A stretch of 64,000 bases of DNA, taken from Anisodus tanguticus. Its lineage: Eukaryota; Streptophyta; Magnoliopsida; Solanales; Solanaceae. The stretch covers positions 14,005,001 through 14,069,000 of the forward strand of contig CM067550.1 in NCBI GenBank assembly GCA_034509755.1, in the 5' to 3' direction. The translations under genes and the position numbers were made by a program. Every line of letters starts with the position of its first letter. The first letter of the stretch is position 1. Positions 45,679 to 56,927 of this stretch are shown piece by piece. A model generated the notes under the pieces. That model was not told the origin of the DNA, ran no database searches, and saw only the letters and a program-made list of their open reading frames with translations.

Positions 45679-46706
45679 TCAAAAAGGATTAGGCGATCCT
45701 TCTTCCTTTATGCTTATAACATACCTTTTTCTCTGGCCTATCAAGAGCTTGTATTGTTCTATTGTCTCACTAGAGTGTGTGTGCTCCATCTTGATGATTC
45801 TGTCATGCATGTTGGTAAGGTGTGTAGTGTCTTGTGATAGTACCTCGTTGTTGTAGTACAGTGTGATAAGTTCTTCGGTTTCTCCTCCTTTGGAGTTTCC
45901 AATGATGCTGGCTTTGCCTGCTCTTAGCATATCTTCAATTTTTTATTTCAGGGTTGATAATCCTATGTCTCTTTTGGCACTGAGCCATTCTTGAAACTTT
46001 TCTATAGTACATGGTATTTTCATTTTCAGGTCTTTGTCATCTCCGCTTATATTGCTATTCCTTCCTATTTTAAATAGTTGGCATATAATGATATGTTTTC
46101 CTGTTAAGTCTGTCGAGACGTCGAACAATTGTATGCCGTAGATACCTCTTTCAAATGATTCCATCATTAACCTAGCAGATTCTACTAAAACATTGGGTAA
46201 TTTAGCAATATTGTAAAAAGTTTCATCTACTAGTATTTTGTTTATAAATCCATAAGTAAAGAGTTTAAGGACAATATCAGGGTTTGATTTTTTGTTGCAT
46301 AAAAACCTTGGATATTTACTTAATTTTGCACTTCTTAAAATGTGTGGGTTTGATTTATAATCATAAAATTTATTAATTTGTTCGTAAGCTATAATATACT
46401 CAGGTGAGAATTTCACTTTGTCGCACATTGTTACTGTCGTTGTCATCTGAGAAGACGATGCTGTTATGGGTGGTGGTATAGTGGTTGGCATGGTTGCAAG
46501 TTTGGATGCGAAAGTCTTTGGTTTTTCTGTAGGGGTTTGTGAAGATTTCAAGGTTTGTAGGGTTTTGAAGTCTTTAAAGGCTTCTGTCAGTTGTTCTAGC
46601 AAGTGTGTATGTCTTCCATTTTGGTTGTAATAATTTTTTGATTTTGTTTGATGATTCCTGTAACATTGGTAATATATTCTTCGAATTTGTCACTGCTGGT
46701 TGACAT
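45679..46706 (-). pseudogene. Transactivator/inclusion-body-like frame, caulimovirid copy 2
   Basis: An ATG at 46706 lies inside the end of the RNase H frame, so the two overlap. A shift of one base near 46605 leads into the long frame 46602-45943, and a stop or shift at about 45935 separates the last part (45930-45679). The protein has a helical start, a Pro/Thr/Ser-rich stretch (about residues 50-75), a globular part and a charged C-terminus. By position, size and lack of enzyme motifs it corresponds to the translation transactivator of caulimovirids. The assignment rests mainly on position. Confidence 0.55.
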
Positions 46707-46724
46707 TGATGTACCTGCTAAAAA

Positions 46725-47260
46725 AATCAGCTAGAATATTCTTAGTCCAAGATATATTTTTAACAATAAAATCATAACAGTAAAAGAATGATTGCCACTT
46801 TCTTCTTTTGTTTAATTATGACAAAGGGTCTATTTTATTTGTAATGAAAGCTCTTACTTGTGTGTTATCTGTTCTAAGAATGAATTTTACTGGTAATAGG
46901 TGATAATAGAATCTCTTTATTCCAAATTTTACTGCTAATAGTTCATTCTCGTTAATATGGTAATTTTTCTCATTAGGCTTCCATGTTCCACCTCCATATC
47001 CACAAATTAGTAGTTTTTCTTTATCTATATCATCTTTATCATATGCTATGAGGACTGCTCCCCATCCTATATCACTGGCATCAGTAAAAAGTTCTAGTTG
47101 ATCCAGTTCTGTTGGTATTCTATGTTTCGGCAAGACTTTTACTTTTTCCTTGATTTTATTTATGGCTTTAGTATGTTCTTCCTTCCATTCAAAAGTTATA
47201 TTTTTTCTAGTTAGTTCCTGTAATAGTTTTCTCAAAAGTGGTAAATCCTTTATATGGTCT
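46725..47260 (-). pseudogene. RNase H of caulimovirid copy 2
   Basis: The frame 47235-46816 has LFTDASDIGWGAVLIAY (first Asp), NYHINENELLAVKFGIKRF (catalytic Glu) and FILRTDNTQV (Asp), so the active-site residues appear to be present. A stop at 46816 interrupts the domain, whose end can be followed in the same strand to about 46725. It is continuous with RT apart from a frameshift region at 47260-47495. Confidence 0.85.
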
Positions 47261-48056
47261 GAGGCATAGTTTACTACTCCTAGATATTGTTGTACTTCCT
47301 TTTTGCTGTCTAATTTATCTTTAAATTTTTTTATTTTTGTTACAATGTGCTCCTGTAATTGTAATCATTCATTATCTATTATGTATCCCAAATATTCTAT
47401 ACTATTCTTGAAGATTTCAGATTTCTTTTCAGATAATAATATTCCATGATGTTTCACAGTTTTTATAAAATTCTTCTAGATGTTTTATATGATTTTCAAA
47501 TCATCACTATATATAATATGTCGTCAACATATACTATACAATATTCTGTTAATTTTCTGAACACTTGGTCCATTCTTCTTTGAAATATTTGTGGTGCATT
47601 CTTTAATCTAAAGGGTAGTATATTCCATTCGTAGTGTCCTTGAGGGGTACTAAATGCTATTAAAACTTTTGATTCATTTTTTAGTTTTATTTGCCAAAAT
47701 CCACTTTTACAATCAAATTTACTGAACCATTTTTTATTCCCTAATCTATTAATAAGGTTTATTTTGTATGGTAAAAAATATCCATCAAATACAGTTTTCT
47801 TGTTTAATTCTCTATAGTCAATCACCATCATAGCCTTTCCTCTTTTTTGTTCACTATGTTTTCTAACTAAAAAGGCTGGGCTACTATGTGAGCTTTTACT
47901 TTTTTGTATCAATTTTAATTCTAATAATTCTTTTAGTTGAGTTTCAAATTCCTTTTGATCTGTTGGGCTATATCTAATAGGCTTAGATCTAACTATATCA
48001 CTAAGATTTATTAGTTTGATTTCAGCATATATTTTTTCTTTTTCCCATAGTTGCAT
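47261..48056 (-). pseudogene. Reverse transcriptase of caulimovirid copy 2
   Basis: The frame 48056-47496 is open over 186 codons and holds the classical RT blocks, including MMVIDYRELNKKT, FDCKSGFWQI, the PF.LKNAP box and an intact Y-V-D-D at about 47530-47519. A frameshift follows directly after the catalytic box; the thumb and connection can be traced to 47261 in other frames. Compared with copy 1 it is much less damaged. Confidence 0.88.
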
Positions 48057-48141
48057 CGGATTTTTTCCAAAATTTATTTTTAATATATTGATGTATTTTT
48101 CTCTTAATAGCTGTAGGTTATTATTCCTATCCGATCTTATG

Positions 48142-48555
48142 TTACATATTCTTAGTGTATGTATTGGTAATATTCTCTTTAAATATTATCCATTTATTAC
48201 AAGGTGTTTGTAGGCTGAAAGTATTATTATTTATCACTTGCGTTTTAAAGTAGTCTAGGAAATTGTTTCCTAACAATACTTGTTTCATATCATTCAGTTG
48301 GTATATAACTGGTAGTCTAAATATTGTCTTCTCTAATACTATTCTCATGTTTTCTGCTACTATATCTAATTCTTTTGTTTGTTCGTTAAAGCATGATACT
48401 CTTGTTCCATGTATTTTAGACCTTTTCCATCTGTGTGGTTCTAATACCTCTTTCTTTGTTAGACATAAGTCTGCTCCACTGTCAATAAAGATCTTTTGTT
48501 TTATCATTTTAGTAGGTTTGTATTCTATATAAGCTTCTATGTAGATTGCTACCAT
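48142..48555 (-). pseudogene. Aspartic protease of caulimovirid copy 2
   Basis: The 137-codon frame contains IFIDSGADLCLTK (D-S-G-A active site) and QVLLGNNFLDYF, the distal ψ-loop box. It would release coat, RT and RNase H from the polyprotein. It begins MVAIYIEAYIE directly after the stop of the preceding frame, which ends LRKMDLELNNN-like. About 90 bp downstream the RT frame starts in another frame, so there is a shift at about 48100. Confidence 0.8.
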
Positions 48556-48559
48556 CTAA

Positions 48560-48863
48560 TTATTATTTAGTTCTAAATCCATTTCTCTTAATCTTTGTTG
48601 AAGCTCTTCATCTTGTTCCATTTCTTTTACTTCTTCTAGTATCTTTTTCATCTTATTTCACTTAACCTTTCTCCTATTCTGCTAAAGCTTTTGTAATCTT
48701 ATTGTACCTATCACTATAGTATCTATTTCGTGTTTCACTAGTAGTTGTAATAAGCTTATTGCGAACATGCCTTTCATATTGCATCCAGTAATCTTTTTCT
48801 TCTAGTAACCTTCTTCTTCTTGCGACTTCATTTGGTTAGAATTATTTTTGAGTTTTAGTTATA
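48560..48863 (-). pseudogene. End of the frame preceding the protease, caulimovirid copy 2
   Basis: Broken minus-strand frames include a Lys/Glu-rich helical stretch ending just before 48556 and, farther up, EKDYWMQYERHVRNKL-type sequence. No domain is recognised. The copy stops at the truncated copia LTR. Confidence 0.35.
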
Positions 48864-49067
48864 TGAACATGTATATTATTCATCTTCTGTTTCCATATAC
48901 ATGAGTATCATATATATATACAATGATTATTAAGTCACTAACTAATACTAATGACTACTAACTAACTTTAGGATCTCAACAACCTAACTAATTGTAACTA
49001 ATTTTCGGAATAAGTCAATATGACTAAACTGCCCTTATTACACTTCTTTTAAGTTGTGCTTCTTTCA
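48864..49067 (-). repeat. 3' LTR (truncated) of the minus-strand copia element
   Basis: It aligns with 53114-53306 (both contain TATACAATGATTATTAAGTCA and AGTTGTGCTTC). The roughly 80 bp that should follow on its left, present in the other LTR at 53035-53113, are missing: the caulimovirid copy starts there. In minus orientation a purine-rich GAGAAGGAGTAT precedes its TGAAAGAAGC start. Confidence 0.85.
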
Positions 49068-49070
49068 ATA

Positions 49071-49480
49071 CTCCTTCTCAAGCTAGGTATTCCAAAAATA
49101 TTGATTTGTGGTTAGGTAGGCTTTATTTATGACTAGTTGACTCCCTTTCTAGAACTAGTAAAAACGTGAGCATTCTTTATGCTTATTTTTACTCCTCTAC
49201 TTTCTCTTTTTCTTGCAGAGATGCATTTTGTTTTGTAAAAAGTGAAGCTATTCTTATTTACTTATTTTAGAAGGGAGGGAAAAGAAAGAAATTAAAAAAG
49301 AAAAAAAAACATGATTTTAATTCTGTGCTGTTCTTTTTCCTTCATGTGACTTTTGGCCAACTCTTTAATTAGTGTCAGTCTCTTACAGAATTTATTTCTC
49401 CCTAAATTCCTTGCTATTTATACTACTCTTTCACTGCTCTATTCCTCTCTTCTACAACACTCTCTCTCAAATCTCTCTGA
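49071..49480. other. Foreign stretch in place of RT/RNase H
   Basis: Between the broken RT and the 3' LTR lie about 410 bp that show no RT or RNase H on any frame. It is pyrimidine-rich in part, with TTTCTCTTTTTCTTGCAGAG at 49202-49221, which looks like a splice acceptor. Origin unknown. Confidence 0.45.
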
Positions 49481-50420
49481 CACAAGGAAAACAAGAGAAT
49501 TCCCAATGAAGCCTCCTGACTCTTGAATCCTTGTGGTAAATTCATATATATTTCATCATATAGATCACCTTGTATAAAAACATTGTAGACATCCATATGA
49601 TGGATATGACATTTTTCCATGGCCACAAGTCTTTATTTTCACAACAGGAGAAAAGGTTTCTTGATAGTTTGGCCACAAGTCTTGCTTTGAATCTTTCAAC
49701 TTCCCCAGAGACTCTATATTTAATTTTGTATATCCATTTACACCCTATAGGTGTTTTACCACTAGACAGTGTGACAACTTTCCAGGTGTGATTGCTTTCC
49801 AAAGCATCTATCTCAGCCTTCATACCCTGAGCCCACCTTGGATCTTTGATAGCCTCTTGATAAGATGTAGGTTCTGTAGTCATACTAGAAGTTGCTATGA
49901 AAGCTTGATAATTTGGAGACAAATGATCATAGGACAGAAACTTATTCATTGCATAAGGTTTGTTTTGGTAAATATTCAGAGATACAAAGTCTCTCATCCA
50001 CACAGTTGGATTCCTTCCTCTTCCTGATCTCCTTTCAGGTAGAATAATCTCATTGTTTTGATTCTCTGCATTGTTTTGTGGTGGTTGTTGATTTTGGATT
50101 AAAGGTAATTCTTGTTGATGTTGTGGAACTGGAGGTTGTGGAAGAGGAGCTTGAGAAGGGACATCATTTATAGGTATAGAGAGATGAGGTGTATCAGTAG
50201 GTGGAGTGTGACTGTGAGGTATTGGAATGCAGTCTTTGTGACTCAGTATAAGATACCAATGGCTCAGTAGGAAACAAACTTGATGGTATATTGTTGGCAC
50301 TGTCTTTGAAAGGAAAAATATCCTCTCTAAATTGTACATCCCTACTAACAAAGAAACTTCTGGTAGAACTGTCATATAACACATAACCCTTCTGAGTAGC
50401 TTAATATCCCATAAAGACAT
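49423..50420 (-). pseudogene. Copia RT, N-terminal part only
   Basis: The 292-codon frame (50420-49542) carries a Pro/Gln-rich linker, NEIILPERRSGRGRNPTVWM, then the RT start DPRWAQGMKAEIDALESNHTW, GKTPIGCKWIYKIKY and FKARLVAK. A shift follows, and HIHHMDVYNVFIQGDLYDEI with YMNLPQGF is found in the frame 49626-49423. Nothing of the catalytic YVDD block remains. About 40 codons between FKARLVAK and HIHHMDV are also lost. Confidence 0.85.
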
Positions 50421-50639
50421 CTTGTCTAGATTTTAACTTAAGCTTGTCTTGTTCATCTAGAATTTCTGCAGAACATAAGCATCCAAGCACTTTGAAGTGA
50501 CTGTAAGCAGACACCTTAAGATTTGTTGGATAACACAGTGCTAGGCAACCTATTGATCAAGTAGACATCTGCATTTACACACATACCCTATAATCTAATT
50601 GGTATATTAGCTTGAAATCTAATAGCCCTTGTTACTTCT

Positions 50640-51595
50640 AAGATGTGCCTGTGCTTTCTCTCAGCTACACCATTTTGCTAAGGAGTGTAGGCATAACTGA
50701 TTTGATGTATAATTTCCAGTTCTTTGAACATACTTGCACATACTAAATTTACAAATTCAGTGCCATTATCTGACCTTACCATTTTCACTACTCTATCAAA
50801 CTGAGTTCTTACATAAGCATGAAATTGTTGAATCACCACACACACATTAGACTTTAATTTCAATAAAAATATCCATATAAATCTAGTAAAATCATCAACC
50901 ACTGTTAAGAAATACTTATTATTATCATAGGTTGCAGTTTTATAAGGGCCCCATACATCCATATGAACCACATCAAAAGCACTAACAGTCTTTATATAGC
51001 TAATAGGAAATGGTTTCCTTGTCTGTTTTGCACATGGACACACAATGCACTTATTCAAATTTTCATCTATAACATCTAGTTTTACAGGTAATAGCTTGTT
51101 TAAAAGAGTAGTTGAGACATGCCCAAACCTCTTGTGCCAAAGATCCACTTCTTCAACAGTTATGGTCAGTTTTTTCCCAGAGCACGACATAAATGTAGAA
51201 GCTCTATTATTGTTGTATGACTGATCAACTAGAATGTAAAGCTCTTACTCTTCTTTACCAATCTCCTTCACCTTCCTAGTGTAGAGATCCTGAAATACAC
51301 AGAAATCAGGAAAAAACTTCACTGAATAGTTCAGTTCCCTTGTTATCTTTGATATTGACATCAGATTGAATTTGAACTGAGGTATATGAAATACATTTCT
51401 AATAGTACTTCTTTCTGATGACACACTACTTCCGGTATGAGTAACTAAGGTTACATCTCCATTAGGCAATAGCACTTTCTTAGGATTACTGCTTTGAACA
51501 ATAGTAGACTTGTCTAATAATTTTTCATCTGCTACCATATGATTTATAGCACCAAAGTCAATTATCCATTCTTGAAAAGTTTTAGAAGCTAACAA
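50640..51595 (-). pseudogene. Copia protease, GAG-pre-integrase and integrase
   Basis: The protease part (51595-51245) has WIIDFGAINHMVADEK; the active-site D-T/S-G-A reads D-F-G-A. It continues VLLPNGDVTLVTHTG and VFHIPQFKFNLMSI. The GAG-pre-integrase (LWHKRFGHVSTTLLNKLLP, CIVCPCAKQTRK) and the integrase (VVHMDVWGPYKTATY, VDDFTRFIWIF, MVRSDNGTEFVN, second Asp) are in the frame 51190-50678. A stop at about 50677 falls directly before QNGVAERKHR (third residue, Glu). Confidence 0.88.
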
Positions 51596-51774
51596 AGCAG
51601 TACTGATACCTGCATTAGCTGCTGCTAAAGCTACATCACCTCCTCCTTTGAGTATATTGACAAGCTGGTCATACTACTCATTTGTGAATGGATAAGTGCC
51701 CATCTTAAGCCCCATTTGTGACTGTTGCACCATGCTAGCCTCACTGCTAAAAATCATCTGATTCTGACTGTTTT

Positions 51775-52937
51775 TTATGGCCTTTGGCCTGTGTTGTAGT
51801 TGTTATGAGTCCGTGTATCATTTATCTGATTGGAATGAAAAAACTCCTCAGTCATTGCATTATATGCAGAATAGCTGCCCTGATTATCAGTATACCTTTC
51901 TTGATCATTACGTCTATACCTGTTGTTTCTCTCATTTCCTGCATTATATGACCTTTTCTTCTGCCTTGTATTGAACTCTTGTGCCATATTATCTTGTGGA
52001 TAACCATGAAGCTTGTAATAGTCATCTATGACATGATTCTCATTTTGCAATGTTCACAGTACAAATTGTTATTGTTGTTTGTTTTGTAAGGTTTTTTATA
52101 CTTATGAGTAGGCCTAGTATTTTTCCTAGTGAACATTGCCACTTTCATATTTTCCATAGCACTAGGATTAGCCCCTAACATTCCTGTATTTGTAGCAATA
52201 GCTTTCTGCCCTGCATCACTCAGTACCATTGCATATGCTTGGTTAATGGTAAGTGTATGACACATTATCAGAATTTGACTTCTTACTTGATTATAGGACT
52301 TATTTAAACCCATTAGAAACCGATACAATTTCAATTTTTGCAAATGCATCACAAAGTCTTTGGATCTTCCACAATTACAGCCAGGAGTTGGGACTAAAGA
52401 CTTAAATTCTTCCCACAAATCTTTAAGTTTAGAGAAATAAGTGGAAACTGAAGTTGTACCTTGAGTTAGAGATGCAATTTCTTTATGAACGTTAAATGTT
52501 CTTGAATCATCTATTTTGTTGAACCTCTCAAACAGATCTTCCCATACAACTTGCGCACTAGTTGCATACATTATTCATCCCAACAATCCTTTCTTAACTG
52601 AACTCATAATCGAAGATAACACAGTTGTATTTACTCTTTCCCAATGATTATCCATTGAATTTGGAAACTTATCTTTATTGCATGTACCATCAACAAATCC
52701 AATATTTTTTCTTCCTAACAAAGCTATCATTATCGATTGATACCAGATGGCATAGTTCTCAATCCCAGTCAATTGGAATGAAATAATATGTATTCCACTC
52801 TGATCTGCTGATGACAGAAATAGAGGGTGATTGTAATCGATTTCATCTTGTGTAACACCAATATTTTGCGAGGAACTAGTGACTCGAGTCACATCTACCT
52901 CATTGTTAAGAGTATTATATTCAATCGCCATTGACAA
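51775..52937 (-). pseudogene. Copia gag with a damaged zinc knuckle
   Basis: Start MSMAIEYNTLNNEVD at 52937. The gag core is split by one stop at about 52573: GIENYAIWYQSIMIALLGRK, then VWEDLFERFNKID, TYFSKLKDLWEEFKSL and LKLYRFLMGLNKSYNQVRSQ. The knuckle region begins LYCEHCKM; a 1-base shift near 52040 then leads to NHVIDDYYKLHGYP, where the last Cys expected before YKLHGYP is Tyr. The stretch ends with a basic, Arg/Asn-rich tail. It would form the particle. Confidence 0.87.
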
Positions 52938-53034
52938 ACTTGAATTTGTGAAGAACTAATTGAATTTTCGAATGCGGAATGTTATGAACGATTAACCAGA
53001 ATCAAAATCGCACCAGCACGGGCTCTGTAACCCA

Positions 53035-53306
53035 TGAAGAAAGAATGAATGAGTATATGAACCCTAATTGAATAGAGGAAGAAGAAGGATAATCTGTAGA
53101 GAGAGAATTATATGAACATGTATATCATTCATCTTCTGTTTTCATGTGTTATATATATACAATGATTATTAAGTCATTAACTAACACTAATGACTACTAA
53201 CTAACTATAGGATCTTAACAACCTAACTAATTGTAACTAACTTCTGAATTAAGTCAAAATGACTAAACTACCCTTACTACACTTATTTGAAGTTGTGCTT
53301 CCTTCA
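53035..53306 (-). repeat. 5' LTR of the minus-strand copia element
   Basis: 272 bp, TGAAG...CTTCA on the plus strand, next to the primer site. Followed by ATAAG at 53307-53311. Confidence 0.85.
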
Positions 53307-55349
53307 ATAAGATGAACTAATAGACATTTGGAATTTGAAGTCTGCATAGACTTGCCTAGATGAATTTAGACCTTGAGTTTAAATTTATCTTTAAACTTAA
53401 ATAATTAATTTTGACTTGAATTTGACATTTATTGAATTTAAGAATTTATTCAAATGTAGTATGAACTTTGATCTAATAAAATTTATATGTCTTACAAAAA
53501 GAATCTTGCTGCTGACGTTACGAATAGGTTGTTGTTGAATATATAGTTGTCGTGATTAGAGATGAATTTAGAATTTAAAGTTTATAAATTCTTATAACAA
53601 TCTCATGTTAATATACGATAATAATCGGACAACTAATTGGATTCCGAACTTAATAGTCTTATACATTTGGTGATTTTTCTAATACAAATAGAGAATTTAA
53701 GCAAAAGTTACTAAGTTCACGTGAACTCGTAACTAATACCATATATCTGCTCTTAGTCATTATCAAAAATACATTCGTCTTAGGACAAACCAAAAATAAA
53801 ATGTATCACATAAATTGGGATAGATAGAGTATATATTGTCCAAACTCGTACAAATCACATAAGTTGGGACGGAGGGAGTATATATTGTCCAGGCTAGGGG
53901 TGTTCATGGTCTAGTTTGATTCGGTTTATAGTTAAACCAAACCAAACCAATTAAGTAATTTTTTTAATTAAAATCAAATCAAACCATTATATTATAAATT
54001 CTATCGATTTCGATTTTATCGGTTTGGTTTGGTTTGGTTTGGTTTTTGTGGGTTTTAAGAATATATTTTAATTATAATGTTTTTTTTTTATACAAGTGAT
54101 GTACAAATAATAAAAACGAGATACAATAACTATAGTACTTATCTTTAAATCAATATGATTCTTACCAATTGAGATATTATATATGCTTACTAAACATTTA
54201 ACATTATGAGATGTTTTAGTTTTTTTCCCTGGTTTATTCTTTTGAAAATTTAACAACATTCTTTAAGATTACTCCAAGTTGAAGACTTTCTCAATGAATG
54301 TCATTTTAATAATATACTTGTTCAACTATTAAACATATTTTCAGATTTTTTAATTATTTGTCGAAGTGACATAACATATAGTAATTGGTCTCTAATCTCG
54401 ATCTTGAAATTGCATTAGGCAATATATTCATTAGGTGCGTCAAAAAATTAGGCAATACCATATTTTATTTGAATTTCAAAAACCACTGGTAATTTGAGTT
54501 ATTCAACTTATTGCAGAGAGATGTTTGTGCGTTGTGATGGTCAAATTGCTACTTTTTTACCCCTAAGTATTATGCACACACAGATTACCAATGTCTAGCA
54601 TCATAATTAAAAGTTTATATTATTTGCTTCATTTATGTGTTCACGAATACAATAATTTTTATTGGGATAAAAAGAAAATCACCCAATTTCTCTATTGTTC
54701 ATATTCCTACAAACACATCGAAAAAATGTACTAAAGCAACTGGAAAATTGCAACATGTGGAACTTTGATTGAAACTTCAACTTTGTGTTTGCGAAGAAAG
54801 CTTTGCAAGTTCGCTGAAGTGAATGGTTTGACAATTTTCTTTTTAGACTAGGGATTTAACTTTTGTCTTCTTTAATTCTATTTTAACTTTTTAAAAAATC
54901 TATTTTAACTTAAATGGGCTAGGGGGGACAAATGAACTTGATCTTTCTTTCTAATTATTTGAATTAGTATTGGACTTAGAATAGGCCAAAGTTAGGAAGT
55001 AGATAGATAACTTTTTAATTAATATGTACAATATATATATATCTCTTTGTTTCAGTTTTTTATTGGATTTAACACCAAATCAAAATTATTCTTGGTTCAT
55101 TAAGTCGGTTTGACTCGATTTATTGATTCAGATCATTTTTTTCATTCTCCTTTGCTAGTGTGCTTTTCTTTTTTATTCTATCATAAAAATATGATATCTT
55201 TTTATTAATAAAAGCATCTATATAAAATTTCATTTTACTTTTACGGATAGGATTTATAACCATACAAATATATATCTTATTTTAGACCGTATATTTTAAA
55301 AGTTTTTCTTTCTCTATTAAATTGCTTGTCCAGTTAATATACATCATAA
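53307..55349. other. AT-rich intergenic region with MITE fragments
   Basis: No credible gene. A 'GGGACGGAGGGAGTATAT' MITE end lies at 53867-53885, then TAGGGGTGTTCATGG at 53895-53909 (a hAT-MITE-like end), and the inverted GGTTT repeats described separately. The rest shows nothing I recognise. Confidence 0.5.
53922..54045. repeat. Inverted (AACCA/TTGGT) pentamer repeats
   Basis: AAACCAAACCAAACCAA at 53934-53950 faces GGTTTGGTTTGGTTTGGTTT at 54020-54042, about 70 bp apart. The pair could form a cruciform or hairpin. It begins 25 bp after a TAGGGGTGTTCA end and is likely part of a MITE. Confidence 0.7.
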
Positions 55350-56927
55350 AAATTGGAACAAAGACAAAAGGTTGTGCTGAATGAGAAGAAGAGGAAAGAA
55401 AACTTGTGAAATCAAAAGGTTCTGCTAGAAAGGATTTTTGATTTTGATCTTGCTGAAACGTTTGGCATGAAGGAACTGATTTAGATAGTTGAGTTCCAGA
55501 ATTGGACTCATATTTTTGTTCCACCGGCACCTAGTGTGTATGAAGCGGAGGTGGCTGAAGTCTATGCAAACTTATGTCATATTGATGACTATACCATGTT
55601 CTTGTCTATGAATGGGATAAAATTTATGTTGAATGAGTTAGTACTTGGAGAAATTTTGGAGGTGCAGATTCATGGGATGAAAATTGTGTCTAGAGAGGAC
55701 TCAACTGCATTTAAGAATGTGATTGCAAAGAGGGAGGAGTCTACTACTAAAGCAAGGCTCATAAAAAATGAGCTTAAACCTGAGTATCAGCTTATGTTTG
55801 CCTTTGTCAACAAAGTGTTACTACCAATGACTGAAGGTCACTATATTGCCTCTGTGGCAGACCTGGTGCTCATCGAGACTCTGTCAGCCTTTCAACCGGT
55901 TAGTCTGCCAGCCATCATGATTGAACATATGATCAAAGTGGTAAATACTAGTGAGGGCAGGCATGGTCTTACTTATGGGTTTCTTCTGACGAAGGTACTT
56001 GCGTATTTCAAAGTCAGAACTGGAAAAGCTACTTTGGGCACTAAGAAGCACATGTTCATCATGGCAACTTTGGAAGAATATGAGTGTGTGCCAAGGAAAG
56101 CTGGTGTTAGTAACACTTCTACCATCTCGACTCCGATCGAGGATCAAGAAGCAGCAATGGCTGAGATTCAAAGGCTTAAGGCCGAGAATGCTCTTCTCAG
56201 AGTCCAATTAGCTAAAAAGACACAGGAATCTAGTTCTCACCACGATTTGGAGACTGAAAATGAGAAGTTGCGGGTTGAAAAAGGAAAGTTGAGGGTAAAG
56301 GTGGATGAGCTTCAAGATCAGATGCTACATGATTAGCGCACTAATAGTGAGAGAGTGGATAAGCTTCTCAAAGCACTGGTCCGTCCATAGTCTTTCTCAT
56401 TAGCCTCTCCAGTCCCTATTTCTAACACATGTTCCTTCTTCTTCTTAAGGTCTCATTCATTTGATTCGTATTCTTGTTGTTTCCTAATAACCTTGACACT
56501 AATGGAAGTTTAAGTCTCATATTTTGTACTGATTTGACTACTATATATTTTACTGCTAATTTACTTTTGGGAAATTACTCTATTTCGTGCATTATTACTA
56601 GCTTGATTGTTCATGTTTCTGCTCGTGTTGTGTTGCCCCAGTGGCTTCGAGTTAATGTTACTGAACTTCTTTTGCTTGTGCTGCTTTAATTGCTCTTTTG
56701 AATGATGCCAAAGGAGGAAAATAAATAAGGAGGAATTTGATATGTTGGATATGTTCATGATATGTTGTGATTGAGGGGGAAGTTAAGGGGGATAAAACCT
56801 TGTTGCTATGATTAACATGTTGATATGATTTGAAAGATAGGTCTGATTCGCAAGGGGAACAAGTGTGTAACCTGGACCTCAGGGGGAATATTATTTTTGA
56901 GTTTGTCATCATCAAAAAGGGGGAAAT
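55350..56927 (+). pseudogene. 3' part of a SIRE-like copia element (env-like protein), unit 1
   Basis: An open frame (55536-56336, 266 residues) runs YEAEVAEVYANLCHIDDYTM, then KIVSREDSTAFKNVI, LKPEYQLMFAFVNKVLLPMTE, MIEHMIKVVNTSEGRHGL, YGFLLTKVLAYFKVRTGKAT and a coiled-coil C-terminus with ENEKLRVEKGKLRVKVDELQ. The same protein recurs at 62474-63341. It is the domain encoded downstream of pol in Solanaceae SIRE-like elements; its role is unknown. Homology to the second unit starts near 55350, so the unit is cut off there. The LTR follows at 56928. Confidence 0.75.

Larger units (their letters stand above)
45053..48863 (-). mobile_element. Endogenous caulimovirid copy 2, partial
   Basis: Minus-strand order: a short basic/acidic frame end, aspartic protease, RT, RNase H, an overlapping transactivator-like frame and a 35S-like promoter. 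This is the right-hand part of a caulimovirid genome of a type different from copy 1 (caulimovirus/solendovirus-like layout). The coat and movement genes are missing: the copy ends at the junction with a copia LTR at 48863. It has several frameshifts. It represents an old insertion, not a free virus. Confidence 0.78.
48864..53306 (-). mobile_element. Ty1/copia retrotransposon on the minus strand, truncated
   Basis: The right (5') LTR is 53035-53306, TGAAG...CTTCA. A diverged Met-type primer site (TGGGTTACAGAGCC in minus orientation, 53034-53021) follows it. The left (3') LTR (48864-49067) is cut off at its far end. Gag, protease, integrase and the front of RT are present on the minus strand; the rest of RT and all of RNase H are missing. 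With the left LTR truncated, a target duplication cannot be tested. Confidence 0.85.

Noticed and set aside
53035..53311. Target duplication of the minus-strand copia element
   Set aside because: ATAAG follows the right LTR, but the left LTR is truncated and no partner can be assigned.
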